From IMG/VR virus record IMGVR_UViG_3300022752_000282, positions 1-29,735 of that record: a stretch of DNA of 29,735 bases. One strand, given 5' to 3'. Position 1 is the stretch's first letter. The number at the start of each line of letters is the position of its first letter. Below are positions 15,267 through 22,849 of this stretch, piece by piece. Below the pieces are notes generated by a model. The model searched no databases. It had not been told where the DNA came from and saw only the letters and a list, made by a program, of their open reading frames with translations. The position numbers were made by a program, and so were the translations under genes. This DNA comes from a virus.

Positions 15267-15734
15267 TTAATTATTTTTTATTTTTTCGTAGTCCTGATAC
15301 AATTGCGAAATGTCACCGTGTCCTGAGCAATATGTGTATAAATCACCTAAATGTCTTGTTTCACGATACTCATCAATCCAATAGATCCAACGAAAGCCAG
15401 CGTTAACTAAAACCTTAGTACACATTTTGCATGGTGAATGTGTTAATAAAATTATATAGTTTTCTGGATCATGTTCTCGAAACTTTGCTATTAAATTAAT
15501 TTCAGCATGAATAAATCCAGATTGTCCGGGTTCGTGTGATTCTTCTTCAGTGCGAGTTGTTGAAAAAATAGGTGCGCTTGGGTAACTTCCATTATAGCCA
15601 AATGATGCAATTTTTTGAAATTTTTTGTGTACCGCAATCGCACCTACTTTTAATTTACTTGATGTTGATAATTGAGAAATCTCTTTAAGAATTCTTACAA
15701 ACGTATCAACCTTTTCAATGTTTCTTGTGTTCAA
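15267..15734 (-). CDS. dCMP deaminase (deoxycytidylate deaminase)
   Basis: 155 aa. The zinc-dependent deaminase motif HAE (76-78, His76 ligand and Glu78 proton shuttle) pairs with SPCKMC (100-105, Cys102 and Cys105 ligands). FGYNGSYPSAP (45-55) is the GYNG..P loop typical of dCMP deaminases. The enzyme turns dCMP into dUMP, feeding thymidylate synthesis during phage DNA replication. The frame opens with TTG at 15734, two bases after the stop of the preceding gene. No in-frame ATG exists before the conserved region, so TTG is the likely start. It sits among tail and membrane genes, away from any visible thymidylate synthase. Confidence 0.92.
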   Translation of the reverse strand: MNTRNIEKVDTFVRILKEISQLSTSSKLKVGAIAVHKKFQKIASFGYNGSYPSAPIFSTTRTEEESHEPGQSGFIHAEINLIAKFREHDPENYIILLTHSPCKMCTKVLVNAGFRWIYWIDEYRETRHLGDLYTYCSGHGDISQLYQDYEKIKNN

Positions 15735-15736
15735 TG

Positions 15737-16027
15737 TTACAGAATTCCTACTGTTTCTGTTTCAAATTGCTCAGAAGATGTTTGAACGGTTTGTTGATTG
15801 CCGCTCAAGTCAGTGACCATAGATGGAAGAGTTTGAAAAAATTCAGCAACTTCGTTGTATGAAAATTCTCCTAAAAATTGAACGATTTGATTAAGTTCTT
15901 GTTCGGTGTAAACGAAGCCTTCTCTGTTAACTAGATTCATGTAGGGAAATACTGCTGAGAATTTTTTCGTGTTAAGAATTTCTGTTGTTTTGTTTTTAAA
16001 TTCGTTTGTGACTTGAAAAGTACGCAT
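15737..16027 (-). CDS. Hypothetical helical protein
   Basis: 96 aa, with no family recognised. Predicted mostly helical through residues 1-75 (VNREGFVYTEQELNQIVQFL, then YNEVAEFFQTLPSM), followed by a polar, Gln/Ser/Thr-rich tail (GNQQTVQTSSEQFETE). No membrane segment. Its stop is two bases before the TTG start of the dCMP deaminase, so the pair is probably coupled. Confidence 0.7.
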   Translation of the reverse strand: MRTFQVTNEFKNKTTEILNTKKFSAVFPYMNLVNREGFVYTEQELNQIVQFLGEFSYNEVAEFFQTLPSMVTDLSGNQQTVQTSSEQFETETVGIL

Positions 16028-16057
16028 TTTTAAAATGTTTAAAAGTGATGAAAAAAA

Positions 16058-16345
16058 TTAATCTTTTGTCTGTATTGGCTTAGTTAATATCCAATAATTG
16101 AATACAAGAGTAAAATAAATAATCATTGTTTCATAAAAAGTAAAAGGTACGACATTGAATTTGGTAAAGACAATTATTTGTGTATACCAGATTCCGACGT
16201 TCATTAGTAATAATCCAATGATACCAAAAATAATTAATAATAATCGGTTGGAAATACTGACTCTTCCAGAGTCATGATTGGTTTGTGACATTGTTGTGTT
16301 TTGAATTTGTTCTTTAAGTCTTCTTTGTTTTTCTTGACTATTCAT
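16058..16345 (-). CDS. Small membrane protein with two transmembrane helices
   Basis: 95 aa. A polar, basic N-terminus (residues 1-29) is followed by a hydrophobic helix at about 31-56 (LLLIIFGIIGLLLMNVGIWY). A short loop leads to a second helix at about 64-86 (FTFYETMIIYFTLVFNYWIL). The size and two-helix hairpin are compatible with a class II holin, but no lysis gene is next to it. The upstream gap of 64 bases is A/T-rich and could hold a promoter. Confidence 0.72.
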   Translation of the reverse strand: MNSQEKQRRLKEQIQNTTMSQTNHDSGRVSISNRLLLIIFGIIGLLLMNVGIWYTQIIVFTKFNVVPFTFYETMIIYFTLVFNYWILTKPIQTKD

Positions 16346-16409
16346 AATATAATTTTTTAAATATTAATTTATATGCAAAAATAAACAAATAGTTTTTTAA
16401 TTTTTCAAA

Positions 16410-16613
16410 TTATTTATCAACATCTAAATCTTGATTAACACTACGAATGTTGGGTTCAAAATAGCGTTTTTGACTTTTGAAACTTGCGTTAACTAACGCA
16501 AATCCTTTGTCACCAGGTGCGGGCTTAGCAACATATTTGGGAGGTTCGTAATTTGATGTGTCGGCTGCGTTTTCAAACTCATCAAATTTTTGAGTTTTCT
16601 TTTTCTTGCTCAT
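16410..16613 (-). CDS. Hypothetical small basic protein
   Basis: 67 aa, lysine-rich start (MSKKKKTQKFDEF), proline-containing middle and polar end (RSVNQDLDVDK). It is probably disordered, with no hydrophobic core. It starts two bases after the stop of the coiled-coil gene upstream. Support is its tight packing in the gene run; no function can be assigned. Confidence 0.6.
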   Translation of the reverse strand: MSKKKKTQKFDEFENAADTSNYEPPKYVAKPAPGDKGFALVNASFKSQKRYFEPNIRSVNQDLDVDK

Positions 16614-16615
16614 AT

Positions 16616-16930
16616 TTAATTTTTTTCTATTTTACCTTCGACATTTCTTTCTTTTGAAATATCTTGTGCTTTTTGTAATTGTTTTTTCTTGTTTTCTAAA
16701 TCGTGCTTTTCCATTTCCAATTTGATAAGCTTGATGTCGACTTCCAAAATTTGCGCTTCAATATTGTTGGCATTTTTAATCAGTCGTTTTCTTGCCATCG
16801 TTAATTCATCTAAACGAGCAATCAAATCGGCGATAACTGTATCATCAGTACCGGCATCAGTTTCCGTTACTTCTTTGAAAGAACCAAGTTTTACTTGTTC
16901 CCACTCATTAAATTTAATCATTTTTTTCAT
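16616..16930 (-). CDS. Coiled-coil hypothetical protein
   Basis: 104 aa. After a short head (MKKMIKFNEWEQVKLGSFKE) residues about 32-100 are strongly helical and heptad-like (ADLIARLDELTMARKRLIKN ... LIKLEMEKHDLENKKKQLQK), predicting a long coiled coil. It could start at Met1 (16930) or Met4 (16921); Met1 is kept for lack of a deciding signal. It directly follows the tape measure gene. TATATAC lies just before its start, a partial match to the promoter-like motif seen elsewhere in this cluster. Possibly a structural or chaperone accessory; no family recognised. Confidence 0.7.
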   Translation of the reverse strand: MKKMIKFNEWEQVKLGSFKEVTETDAGTDDTVIADLIARLDELTMARKRLIKNANNIEAQILEVDIKLIKLEMEKHDLENKKKQLQKAQDISKERNVEGKIEKN

Positions 16931-16941
16931 ATAGTATATAT

Positions 16942-18600
16942 TTATTTGTCAAAATTAATAACTGTCATATTGTCAACAGTTATATTAGAAAATCCTTGTT
17001 GTATTGCATTCACAATAGCATTTGTATCAATTGCAGGAGCAGGCGCTTGTGCTTTTTCTTCCATCCCTGCCGGTGCCGGTTTCTTTTGCATTGATGCCAA
17101 TTGATTGGCTTTATCGGCTTCATTGTATTTTTGTGGTGATTTATCAGCAGCGACTTTATCACTCTTTCCGCCACCAAATGCCGCACTTACTGTGTCATTG
17201 ACAAAATTAACAATTCCTTCACTCTTGGTAATATCAACCTTTGATATTTGTATCATGGAATCAGTCCATTCCTTGAATGATGTAATTCCCTCTGGCGTCA
17301 TTACTTTAAAGTTTGTTGCAAATACACCCATGTGTTTTGCCATGTCTCCAAATGCCTTTACAAACTTCTCAAACGGCGTTGCTATCTTTGATAACTTTTC
17401 AGTTGTTTTTTCAAATGAATCGTAATTTTTCAATAACGTTGCAGATAAGCCACTTTCAAATTTTTTGTAATCCTGATTGGTAAAACTCGCCACAAAATTG
17501 TGGTATGTTTTTGTTGCATCTTCAATTTTTTTTGTTTCAGTGAAATTTTTCAAAATTTCGCCTACCATTGTGGAAAATGTTTCAGTACTTTTTCCTAATG
17601 TTTTCGTGCCTTCAGTTATCGTTTTTTCATTTCCCTTAACAGCTTCACCAAGCTTCATAAATGATTCAGGAAGAAAATCAATAATCTTATTGATATTATT
17701 TTTAGCAGTTGTCAGTACTGTGTCATCAATAGTCAACATTTCTGAAGGAACAATTTTGCCATCTACGATTTTATTTACAACAAATTGTCCTTTTGCTATT
17801 TTAATAATGTTATCACCAAGGCCACCAATTGCTTGTGTTAATGATGCCAACATTTCAATACCCACTTTAATATGTCCTTTGCCCCACCAACCTTTTCCTT
17901 CTTTAACCTTTTTACCAAAATCCATTAATGATGTAACAAGTGGATTGGCGACTTTTATTTTTTTTCCCTCTGCGTCCAAGCCGTCAACGTTACCAATTAA
18001 ACGATTAATGAAATCAGCAGCACTGCTAAAATGTGTGTCATCAATTTTTACAGGTTTTCCTGGCACCAATTTCGCATCCTTTGTTCCTGGGTTGAAAACT
18101 TCCATCGGAACAAATTCGCCTAATGCTAATTTTAGTACACCTTCACCTAATCCACCAAGTATGCCTGATAACTTGGACAGCATATCAATACCAGAGCCCA
18201 AATAACCACTGCTAAACCATCCTTCATTATCCTTTACCTTTTTACCAAAATCCATTAATGATGTAACAAGTGGATTGGCGACTTTTATTTTTTTTCCCTC
18301 TGCGTCCAAGCCGTCAACGTTACCAATTAACTTATCAATAAATTTACCAGCATCAGTGAAATGTGTGTCATTTAATAATATCAATTCATCCGGAACTATT
18401 TGTGCATCTTTAGTTCCTTTGTTTATGACTTTGTATCTAACTACTTTTCCACTTGCCATGTCAGCGACACCTTGTCCAACAGTACCTAATACTTTACTTA
18501 ATTTCGCAAGCATATCAATACCTGAAGAAATATAATTTGCACCGTACCAAGTAGTTCCTCCTACTACTTTTTTACCAAAATCCGCAAGTGCATTAATCAT
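16942..18600 (-). CDS. Tape measure protein, C-terminal part (separated by frameshift)
   Basis: 552 aa from the first ATG, but the frame is open upstream through residues reading ENASTFVNKLIGNTKDGSGN, which continue a repeat begun in the previous ORF. The part contains three to four 110-residue repeats (KLS..LG..G..., ..IVP..., DTHF..A..FI..LIGN, SLMDFGKKV). A helical region of about 200 residues follows. A Pro/Ala-rich linker (KPAPAGMEEKAQAPAPA) leads to a short C-terminus (NAIQQGFSNITVDNMTVINF). The ATG at 18600 is probably not a true start, since it lies inside a repeat and lacks any leader signal. Joined to the upstream ORF it gives a protein of about 1290 aa. Confidence 0.75.
   Translation of the reverse strand: MINALADFGKKVVGGTTWYGANYISSGIDMLAKLSKVLGTVGQGVADMASGKVVRYKVINKGTKDAQIVPDELILLNDTHFTDAGKFIDKLIGNVDGLDAEGKKIKVANPLVTSLMDFGKKVKDNEGWFSSGYLGSGIDMLSKLSGILGGLGEGVLKLALGEFVPMEVFNPGTKDAKLVPGKPVKIDDTHFSSAADFINRLIGNVDGLDAEGKKIKVANPLVTSLMDFGKKVKEGKGWWGKGHIKVGIEMLASLTQAIGGLGDNIIKIAKGQFVVNKIVDGKIVPSEMLTIDDTVLTTAKNNINKIIDFLPESFMKLGEAVKGNEKTITEGTKTLGKSTETFSTMVGEILKNFTETKKIEDATKTYHNFVASFTNQDYKKFESGLSATLLKNYDSFEKTTEKLSKIATPFEKFVKAFGDMAKHMGVFATNFKVMTPEGITSFKEWTDSMIQISKVDITKSEGIVNFVNDTVSAAFGGGKSDKVAADKSPQKYNEADKANQLASMQKKPAPAGMEEKAQAPAPAIDTNAIVNAIQQGFSNITVDNMTVINFDK
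17906..18000 (-). repeat. 95-bp perfect direct repeat, copy 1
   Basis: Identical base for base to 18236-18330, offset exactly 330 bp (110 codons), inside the tape measure coding sequence. The flanking repeat DNA has diverged, so this stretch was recently duplicated or homogenised. Confidence 0.95.
18236..18330 (-). repeat. 95-bp perfect direct repeat, copy 2
   Basis: Second copy of the repeat at 17906-18000. It encodes the KVK to LIGN junction of a 110-residue tape measure repeat, including GNVDGLDAEGKKIKVANPLV. Confidence 0.95.
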
Positions 18601-18632
18601 TGGATTGCCTGAGCCGTCTTTGGTGTTTCCTA

Positions 18633-20822
18633 TTAATTTATTGACAAATGTACTTGCATTTTCAAATCTTTGTCAACGAGCTTTCTTAATCCTGTTGGTA
18701 CAATTTTGCCATTAACAACAGCAAATTCAACAACATTTTGATTTGCCATTTCAGCAACCCCTCTCGCCAATTCCCCTAACACTGTTGACAATTTACCGAC
18801 AAAATACACACCTGCCATTAGACTAATATATGCACCGGAATCGAACTCTTTAAATGGTTCTTTGAATGCTTTAACCACTTTGTCAACGGCGTCAACAGCC
18901 AGATCTCCTAATTTTGTATCATAATTAATATCCTTGAGTAAGGCAAAAGCAAATGCAATTTGAAGTATAGAAGCACTCATTTTTTGTAACAATGAAACGC
19001 CTGGAGAGATAAGTAAATATTTAAGTCCAATTCCAGAAATAGCCCAACCAAGTTTACCAATAGTTCCAGACAATGAAGTTGCCATTTCTTCTTTCCAATC
19101 TATTTTTGCATACTCAGATAATCCTTGGGAAAATTTAATTAATGCTGATCCAACAAGCATCAATGCAATAGAACCTAACATAATTAATCCAGAAAATGCA
19201 CCAATTCCTGTTGCTATGACAGACATCGCAGCAATCGTAAGTCCTAATTGTACTAATTCTTCAGGCTTTAAATCTTTCGCTGCTGAATTTGCATAAAAAT
19301 TCAAACCGGCGACAAAAACTAATAATGATACTCCGATTATAGTTAATGCAACAGCACCTGTTGTTACCATTGGTCCATAAGAACCTAATATAGCAGCAGC
19401 AGTTCCCATAAAAGCAATTACAAGTCCAAGTTGAACTAGCTGCCATAATTCTAAATTAGCAGCACCTGAAACTTTATAAAATGCTAATGCAGCAACAAAA
19501 ACTAACAATGAAAAAGAAATCACCATCATATTTGCCGCGCCCTTTTTAATAATATCACCTGATACAAATCGCATACCTATTCCAATCCATATCAATGACC
19601 ACATTAAAGTAAATGCGCCGTTTCTAAATAATTCACCAACCATCGGTACGCCTAATGCTATAATAACCAATGAAAATATAGCGATTCCGATTGCTAATGA
19701 ATACATTGAATTAAGTGGGCTATCTTTACTTTTTCCTCCACCTGCTATAGTATAAGCGATAAGTACACCAACAGATATTACTGTCATTACCGTTAAGAAC
19801 GTTAAATATCCTTCTGCTAATTGACTTTTGATTAGTGGCAATGCAATAATTACTAATGTAAAAATAGCAATGCCTACAGCCATTTGCATTAACGAACCGA
19901 GAGGACTATTATCTTTGCCATCTGCCGACATATCGGATTTAACAATTTTTTGTACTAAAAATAATGTCCCTGCTAATACTAATAAAGTTGTACTAAAAAT
20001 TGCAACTCCAGTAAGTACTTGTGGAATCAAATAAGAAACACCAACCATTACAAGTGTAAATATAGCAATTTGTGTACCCATCCTGAGTAATACACCAAGA
20101 GGCCCTTTTTCAAATCCTTCCTTTGTTGAACTATCGCCCAACAACATAAATACCAAACTCAACGAGCCTCCCAATACTACTAACATTGCACTAAATGCCA
20201 ATGTTCCCATTGCGGCCATTGGTGCCACTAATGATGTCAACGACATTACAAGCATAAATCGTCCGATGCTTTTGCTCATTCCAAAGAGTAACGTTAAACC
20301 TTCGAGCGTTTCCTTTTTCATATCAGGAAGCTCAGTTATCTTTTCAACTATTTTTTCAACCACCATTGAAAACATAACTGCACCCATAATAGAAAATGGA
20401 CCGATGAATGCTGACTTTGCTAAGTCTTTCATCAGTTTACCCGTTGACTTACCAATAACATCAATAAAATTGGTAAACGTAGCTATTTTTTTCTCATCGT
20501 ATTGTTGAATAGGTTCAATAACGTCTTCTATGATACTTTCGTAAAATGAAACCAATTTATCTGCAGCATCGGGTTTTATTTCATTTGCCATTACAGCTGC
20601 TTCAACAAACGATTTCATTGCAGTTGATAGTCCCATCAAATTTGACGCCGTGGTTTCATTTCCAATTCCGCCAATGGCACCAACTTGTCCGCCGGTTGCA
20701 GGCGCGCCATTTTGTCCTTGTTGATTTTGTTTTCCTTGTTTTTCAAGAACAGTTAACATCCTTTTGTTAACATCAATCAACTCGCCAAGTTTTGATACTA
20801 TTCTACCGCCGTCCTGAGACAT
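18633..20822 (-). CDS. Tape measure protein, N-terminal part (frameshifted)
   Basis: 729 aa. A soluble start (MSQDGGRIVSKLGELIDVNK, then a Gly/Gln-rich linker) leads to a helical region and then many hydrophobic segments (about 150-560; for example MLVMSLTSLVAPMAAMG and IAIFTLVIIALPLI repeats). These are the membrane-prone helices typical of tail tape measure proteins. It follows the tail assembly chaperone, the usual place for a tape measure gene. The last true residues are IVPTGLRKLVDKD. The frame then ends in an unrelated KMQVHLSIN and stop, while the expected repeat continues in the -1 frame. Terminator and promoter-like elements lie just upstream (20841-20879). Confidence 0.82.
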   Translation of the reverse strand: MSQDGGRIVSKLGELIDVNKRMLTVLEKQGKQNQQGQNGAPATGGQVGAIGGIGNETTASNLMGLSTAMKSFVEAAVMANEIKPDAADKLVSFYESIIEDVIEPIQQYDEKKIATFTNFIDVIGKSTGKLMKDLAKSAFIGPFSIMGAVMFSMVVEKIVEKITELPDMKKETLEGLTLLFGMSKSIGRFMLVMSLTSLVAPMAAMGTLAFSAMLVVLGGSLSLVFMLLGDSSTKEGFEKGPLGVLLRMGTQIAIFTLVMVGVSYLIPQVLTGVAIFSTTLLVLAGTLFLVQKIVKSDMSADGKDNSPLGSLMQMAVGIAIFTLVIIALPLIKSQLAEGYLTFLTVMTVISVGVLIAYTIAGGGKSKDSPLNSMYSLAIGIAIFSLVIIALGVPMVGELFRNGAFTLMWSLIWIGIGMRFVSGDIIKKGAANMMVISFSLLVFVAALAFYKVSGAANLELWQLVQLGLVIAFMGTAAAILGSYGPMVTTGAVALTIIGVSLLVFVAGLNFYANSAAKDLKPEELVQLGLTIAAMSVIATGIGAFSGLIMLGSIALMLVGSALIKFSQGLSEYAKIDWKEEMATSLSGTIGKLGWAISGIGLKYLLISPGVSLLQKMSASILQIAFAFALLKDINYDTKLGDLAVDAVDKVVKAFKEPFKEFDSGAYISLMAGVYFVGKLSTVLGELARGVAEMANQNVVEFAVVNGKIVPTGLRKLVDKDLKMQVHLSIN

Positions 20823-20840
20823 TTATTGCAATTATTTTTT

Positions 20841-20850
20841 TTATATATCA
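20841..20850 (-). promoter_or_regulatory. Promoter-like motif TGATATATAA before the tape measure gene
   Basis: TGATATATAA lies immediately after the T-run of the terminator at 20852-20879 and 18 bases before the tape measure ATG. The same ten bases occur before the tube and chaperone genes. A terminator followed directly by this motif is a good sign of a new transcript. Confidence 0.45.
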
Positions 20851-20851
20851 A

Positions 20852-20879
20852 AAAACCCCAGCGAAGACACTGGGGTTTT
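20852..20879 (-). terminator. Intrinsic terminator between chaperone and tape measure genes
   Basis: A 10-bp perfect stem (AAAACCCCAG / CTGGGGTTTT) with an 8-base loop has a T-run on either strand, so it could work in both directions. It begins four bases beyond the stop of the chaperone extension frame. Confidence 0.93.
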
Positions 20880-20883
20880 ATTA

Positions 20884-21177
20884 TTAAAACTTCGGCATTG
20901 TTGGCATTTTGAAATTTCCTAAATTACCCATGCCTTGTAGCGATTGTCCTTTCATCATATCGGATGCCGTTTTTGATAATGTAGAAGTATCGAATTTTGG
21001 CATACTGTCCCGTTGGCGATTTTCTTCTTCTTCGTTGTGTTTCTTTTCCTTCTCGTTCCATTCTTTCAAATTTTCCATTAAATACTCCGCACGATAAAAT
21101 TCCATTCGGTCTAATACGTCCGGTTGTAAACGCAAAATTTTAAGAAGCAAGAATTCAACATTAAACCAATTCTCCAA
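20884..21177 (-). CDS. Tail assembly chaperone extension frame (C-terminal part of frameshift product)
   Basis: This frame is open from 21255 but its plausible coding part starts near 21180-21210. The residues NWFNVEFLLLKILRLQPDVL followed by DRMEFYRAEYLMENLKEW and a charged Glu/Lys stretch look like the distal domain of tail assembly chaperones (the 'T' part of G-GT). The overlapping beginning (MLTVPRSLRRLTFKEE) is an out-of-frame reading of the chaperone and unlikely to be used. No good start with a suitable leader exists, so I infer it is made by ribosomal frameshifting from the 324-aa frame (+1, equivalent to -2). A TTG at 21177 is the only alternative start. The C-terminus is GMGNLGNFKMPTMPKF. 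Confidence 0.65.
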   Translation of the reverse strand: MENWFNVEFLLLKILRLQPDVLDRMEFYRAEYLMENLKEWNEKEKKHNEEEENRQRDSMPKFDTSTLSKTASDMMKGQSLQGMGNLGNFKMPTMPKF

Positions 21178-22135
21178 AGATATCTGAAATAAGGAAAATA
21201 GATTTGACTCCTCCTTGAAAGTTAAGCGGCGCAGTGACCTCGGCACCGTTAGCATTTACATAACGAATTTGTGGATTGATTGAAGTTGATAACAATTCAA
21301 CCAACTTGTCTAATACTGAAATTTTCTGCACAGTCCAACTGTATGAATCCTGTACTGCTTTATCGTATGCTGCTTGTGTTAATGTTCTCCAATCATTAAA
21401 CAAAAAGGGCGCATATTTAATAAAAGCTTTATCGAAATTTTGTTTTTGCTGTTGTTTGGTTTTAATATAATTTTTAATAAAACCCATAACGCCTAAAGAT
21501 GGAAAATAAATTTTAAATGATTCTCCACTTTTCATTTGCATAGCAAAACATCTCTCTTCAGCTGAGAAATACTTCATCATTCTTTCATCAGGATTGAAAT
21601 AGTCAATTACATCTTTAATCAATTCAACCTTTTCCTCAGCACCGTCTTCATTAGTTGCTGTGACATACATTTTATTTTCTCCATTTTTAAATGTGTAGTC
21701 ACGAATTGCAAAAATGAGATAAAAACGGTCAATCTCTTTCAAGTCTTTGAAAGTTCCCGGTCTTCCCGGCACTTTAATTCTGCAACATTTTTCAATGATA
21801 AAATTCAACATATCATCAACACCCAATAAGTCGTTTTCATCAATTGTTGACCAATGGCGAATTTCAGCTACCGTTGCTGCACGAATTGCTATTTGTGTTC
21901 CGGATTCGTAAAACATTCCTTGTGACGGAATTTGTTCGAGCGGAACTGTTTTCCAACCAATTTCAGCTGCTAACGGATCATCATGGTCATACATTTTTTG
22001 TGGTTGGACCTTTCCGATAGATGCAGCAACAATAGTACTTTTTGTTTCATTGCCTTCTTCCCGTTCAGCAAACAACATTGCCTCACGTTCAATTTGTTCT
22101 TTAATTTTGTCTGGGTCTAAATTTTCGTTCTGCAT
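21161..22135 (-). CDS. Tail assembly chaperone, T4 gp26/gp51-like family
   Basis: 324 aa. After a polar start, residues about 80-125 (IRAATVAEIRHWSTIDENDL then DDMLNFIIEKCCRIK) and the following FKDLKEIDRFYLIFAIRDYT resemble the T4_baseplate (gp26-like) proteins of T4-type phages. Its position between tube and tape measure is that of the tail assembly chaperone, which binds the tape measure protein while the tube polymerises. The frame ends ISDIFGELV, while a second frame continues the likely protein. An unusually strong AAGGAGGAG lies inside the 3' end (21208-21216). It has its own promoter-like motif and follows the terminator of the tube gene. Confidence 0.72.
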   Translation of the reverse strand: MQNENLDPDKIKEQIEREAMLFAEREEGNETKSTIVAASIGKVQPQKMYDHDDPLAAEIGWKTVPLEQIPSQGMFYESGTQIAIRAATVAEIRHWSTIDENDLLGVDDMLNFIIEKCCRIKVPGRPGTFKDLKEIDRFYLIFAIRDYTFKNGENKMYVTATNEDGAEEKVELIKDVIDYFNPDERMMKYFSAEERCFAMQMKSGESFKIYFPSLGVMGFIKNYIKTKQQQKQNFDKAFIKYAPFLFNDWRTLTQAAYDKAVQDSYSWTVQKISVLDKLVELLSTSINPQIRYVNANGAEVTAPLNFQGGVKSIFLISDIFGELV

Positions 22136-22169
22136 AATATTTTATTTTTAAAAAACTTTATTAGATAGT

Positions 22170-22179
22170 TTATATATCA
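22170..22179 (-). promoter_or_regulatory. Promoter-like motif TGATATATAA before the chaperone gene
   Basis: Identical to the motif before the tape measure and tube genes. It sits between the tube terminator (22216-22243) and the chaperone ATG, 34 bases before the latter. Confidence 0.45.
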
Positions 22180-22215
22180 TTACTTGATAAAGTTTTCGAT
22201 TTTTTCTAAAATGAA

Positions 22216-22243
22216 AAAAGCTATCAAATAATTGATAGCTTTT
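22216..22243 (-). terminator. Intrinsic terminator after the tail tube gene
   Basis: A 12-bp perfect stem (AAAAGCTATCAA / TTGATAGCTTTT) with a 4-base loop is followed on the minus strand by a T-rich tract. It lies 17 bases past the tube stop codon. Confidence 0.93.
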
Positions 22244-22260
22244 GACAAAATTAAAAAATA

Positions 22261-22818
22261 TTAAAGAATGGTTTCTTCCCAGTAGTCACAACGGAATGTA
22301 AATCCAGCAACTTTGTAAATTTCATTACTGCTGAAATCAGATTCAATAACAGGCAGTGGAGTTGTTGGGAAACAAACAGGAAATTTAACCTGACGGAAAA
22401 TATCACCATTTTTGTTAAAATAGTTAATAATCATTGGACCTCCAGTGTAATCCTTTTTCAATCCCATGCGACCTGTTAACGGGTCGTAAATCAAATCAGT
22501 CCATTGACGAAGTGCTTTATAAACATACATTGAATTAGCATCGTCCAAGTTAACTTCAAATTCAAGTTGAACATCAGCCACTGTTGCATCATTCATACCA
22601 CCAGCAAAAGTACGCTTTGCTGATTTGTATTTTTGTTCAACAACAGCAGGTAGTTTATTAATATCAACACCGCTAACTTTTAGTACGTTTTCCATAACAA
22701 GTGTCCAAGAAGCAACAGCAGGTGGAGGTGTTAATTGGATTTCAAATTGCGACAAATAAACAGGTTCAAACTTGTTCATCGCCGCTCTTGAATTTCTATA
22801 GTGTGGTAATCCAGCCAT
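22261..22818 (-). CDS. Tail tube protein, T4 gp19-like
   Basis: 185 aa, close to T4 gp19 (163 aa). It begins MAGLPHYRNSRAAMNKFEPV followed by YLSQFEIQLTPP. A beta-rich core includes KRTFAGGMNDATVADVQLEF and the end reads FTFRCDYWEETIL. This pattern is typical of the contractile-tail inner tube, which polymerises as hexamer rings inside the sheath. It is encoded right after the sheath gene, as in T4, and is closed by a strong terminator, so it can be made in high amounts from its own promoter-like motif at 22836-22845. Confidence 0.87.
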   Translation of the reverse strand: MAGLPHYRNSRAAMNKFEPVYLSQFEIQLTPPPAVASWTLVMENVLKVSGVDINKLPAVVEQKYKSAKRTFAGGMNDATVADVQLEFEVNLDDANSMYVYKALRQWTDLIYDPLTGRMGLKKDYTGGPMIINYFNKNGDIFRQVKFPVCFPTTPLPVIESDFSSNEIYKVAGFTFRCDYWEETIL

Positions 22819-22835
22819 TTTTATTTTTTATTTTT

Positions 22836-22845
22836 TTATATATCA
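22836..22845 (-). promoter_or_regulatory. Promoter-like motif TGATATATAA before the tail tube gene
   Basis: TGATATATAA lies 17 bases before the tube ATG, just after the sheath stop codon. It is the same sequence and nearly the same spacing as before the tape measure gene. Confidence 0.45.
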
Positions 22846-22849
22846 TTTT

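Noticed and set aside
17477-18205. Long plus-strand open frame opposite the tape measure gene
   Set aside because: Hydrophobic, low-complexity reading of the opposite strand. The minus-strand frame has clear protein repeats and all neighbours are on that strand.
18655-18672. Programmed -1 frameshift in the tape measure gene
   Set aside because: No X-XXY-YYZ heptamer or stimulating Shine-Dalgarno sequence is visible. A missing T in a short T-run explains the break more simply.
22136-22260. Possible tRNA or riboswitch in the tube-chaperone gap
   Set aside because: The structure is fully explained by a terminator hairpin and the promoter-like motif; no cloverleaf is present.
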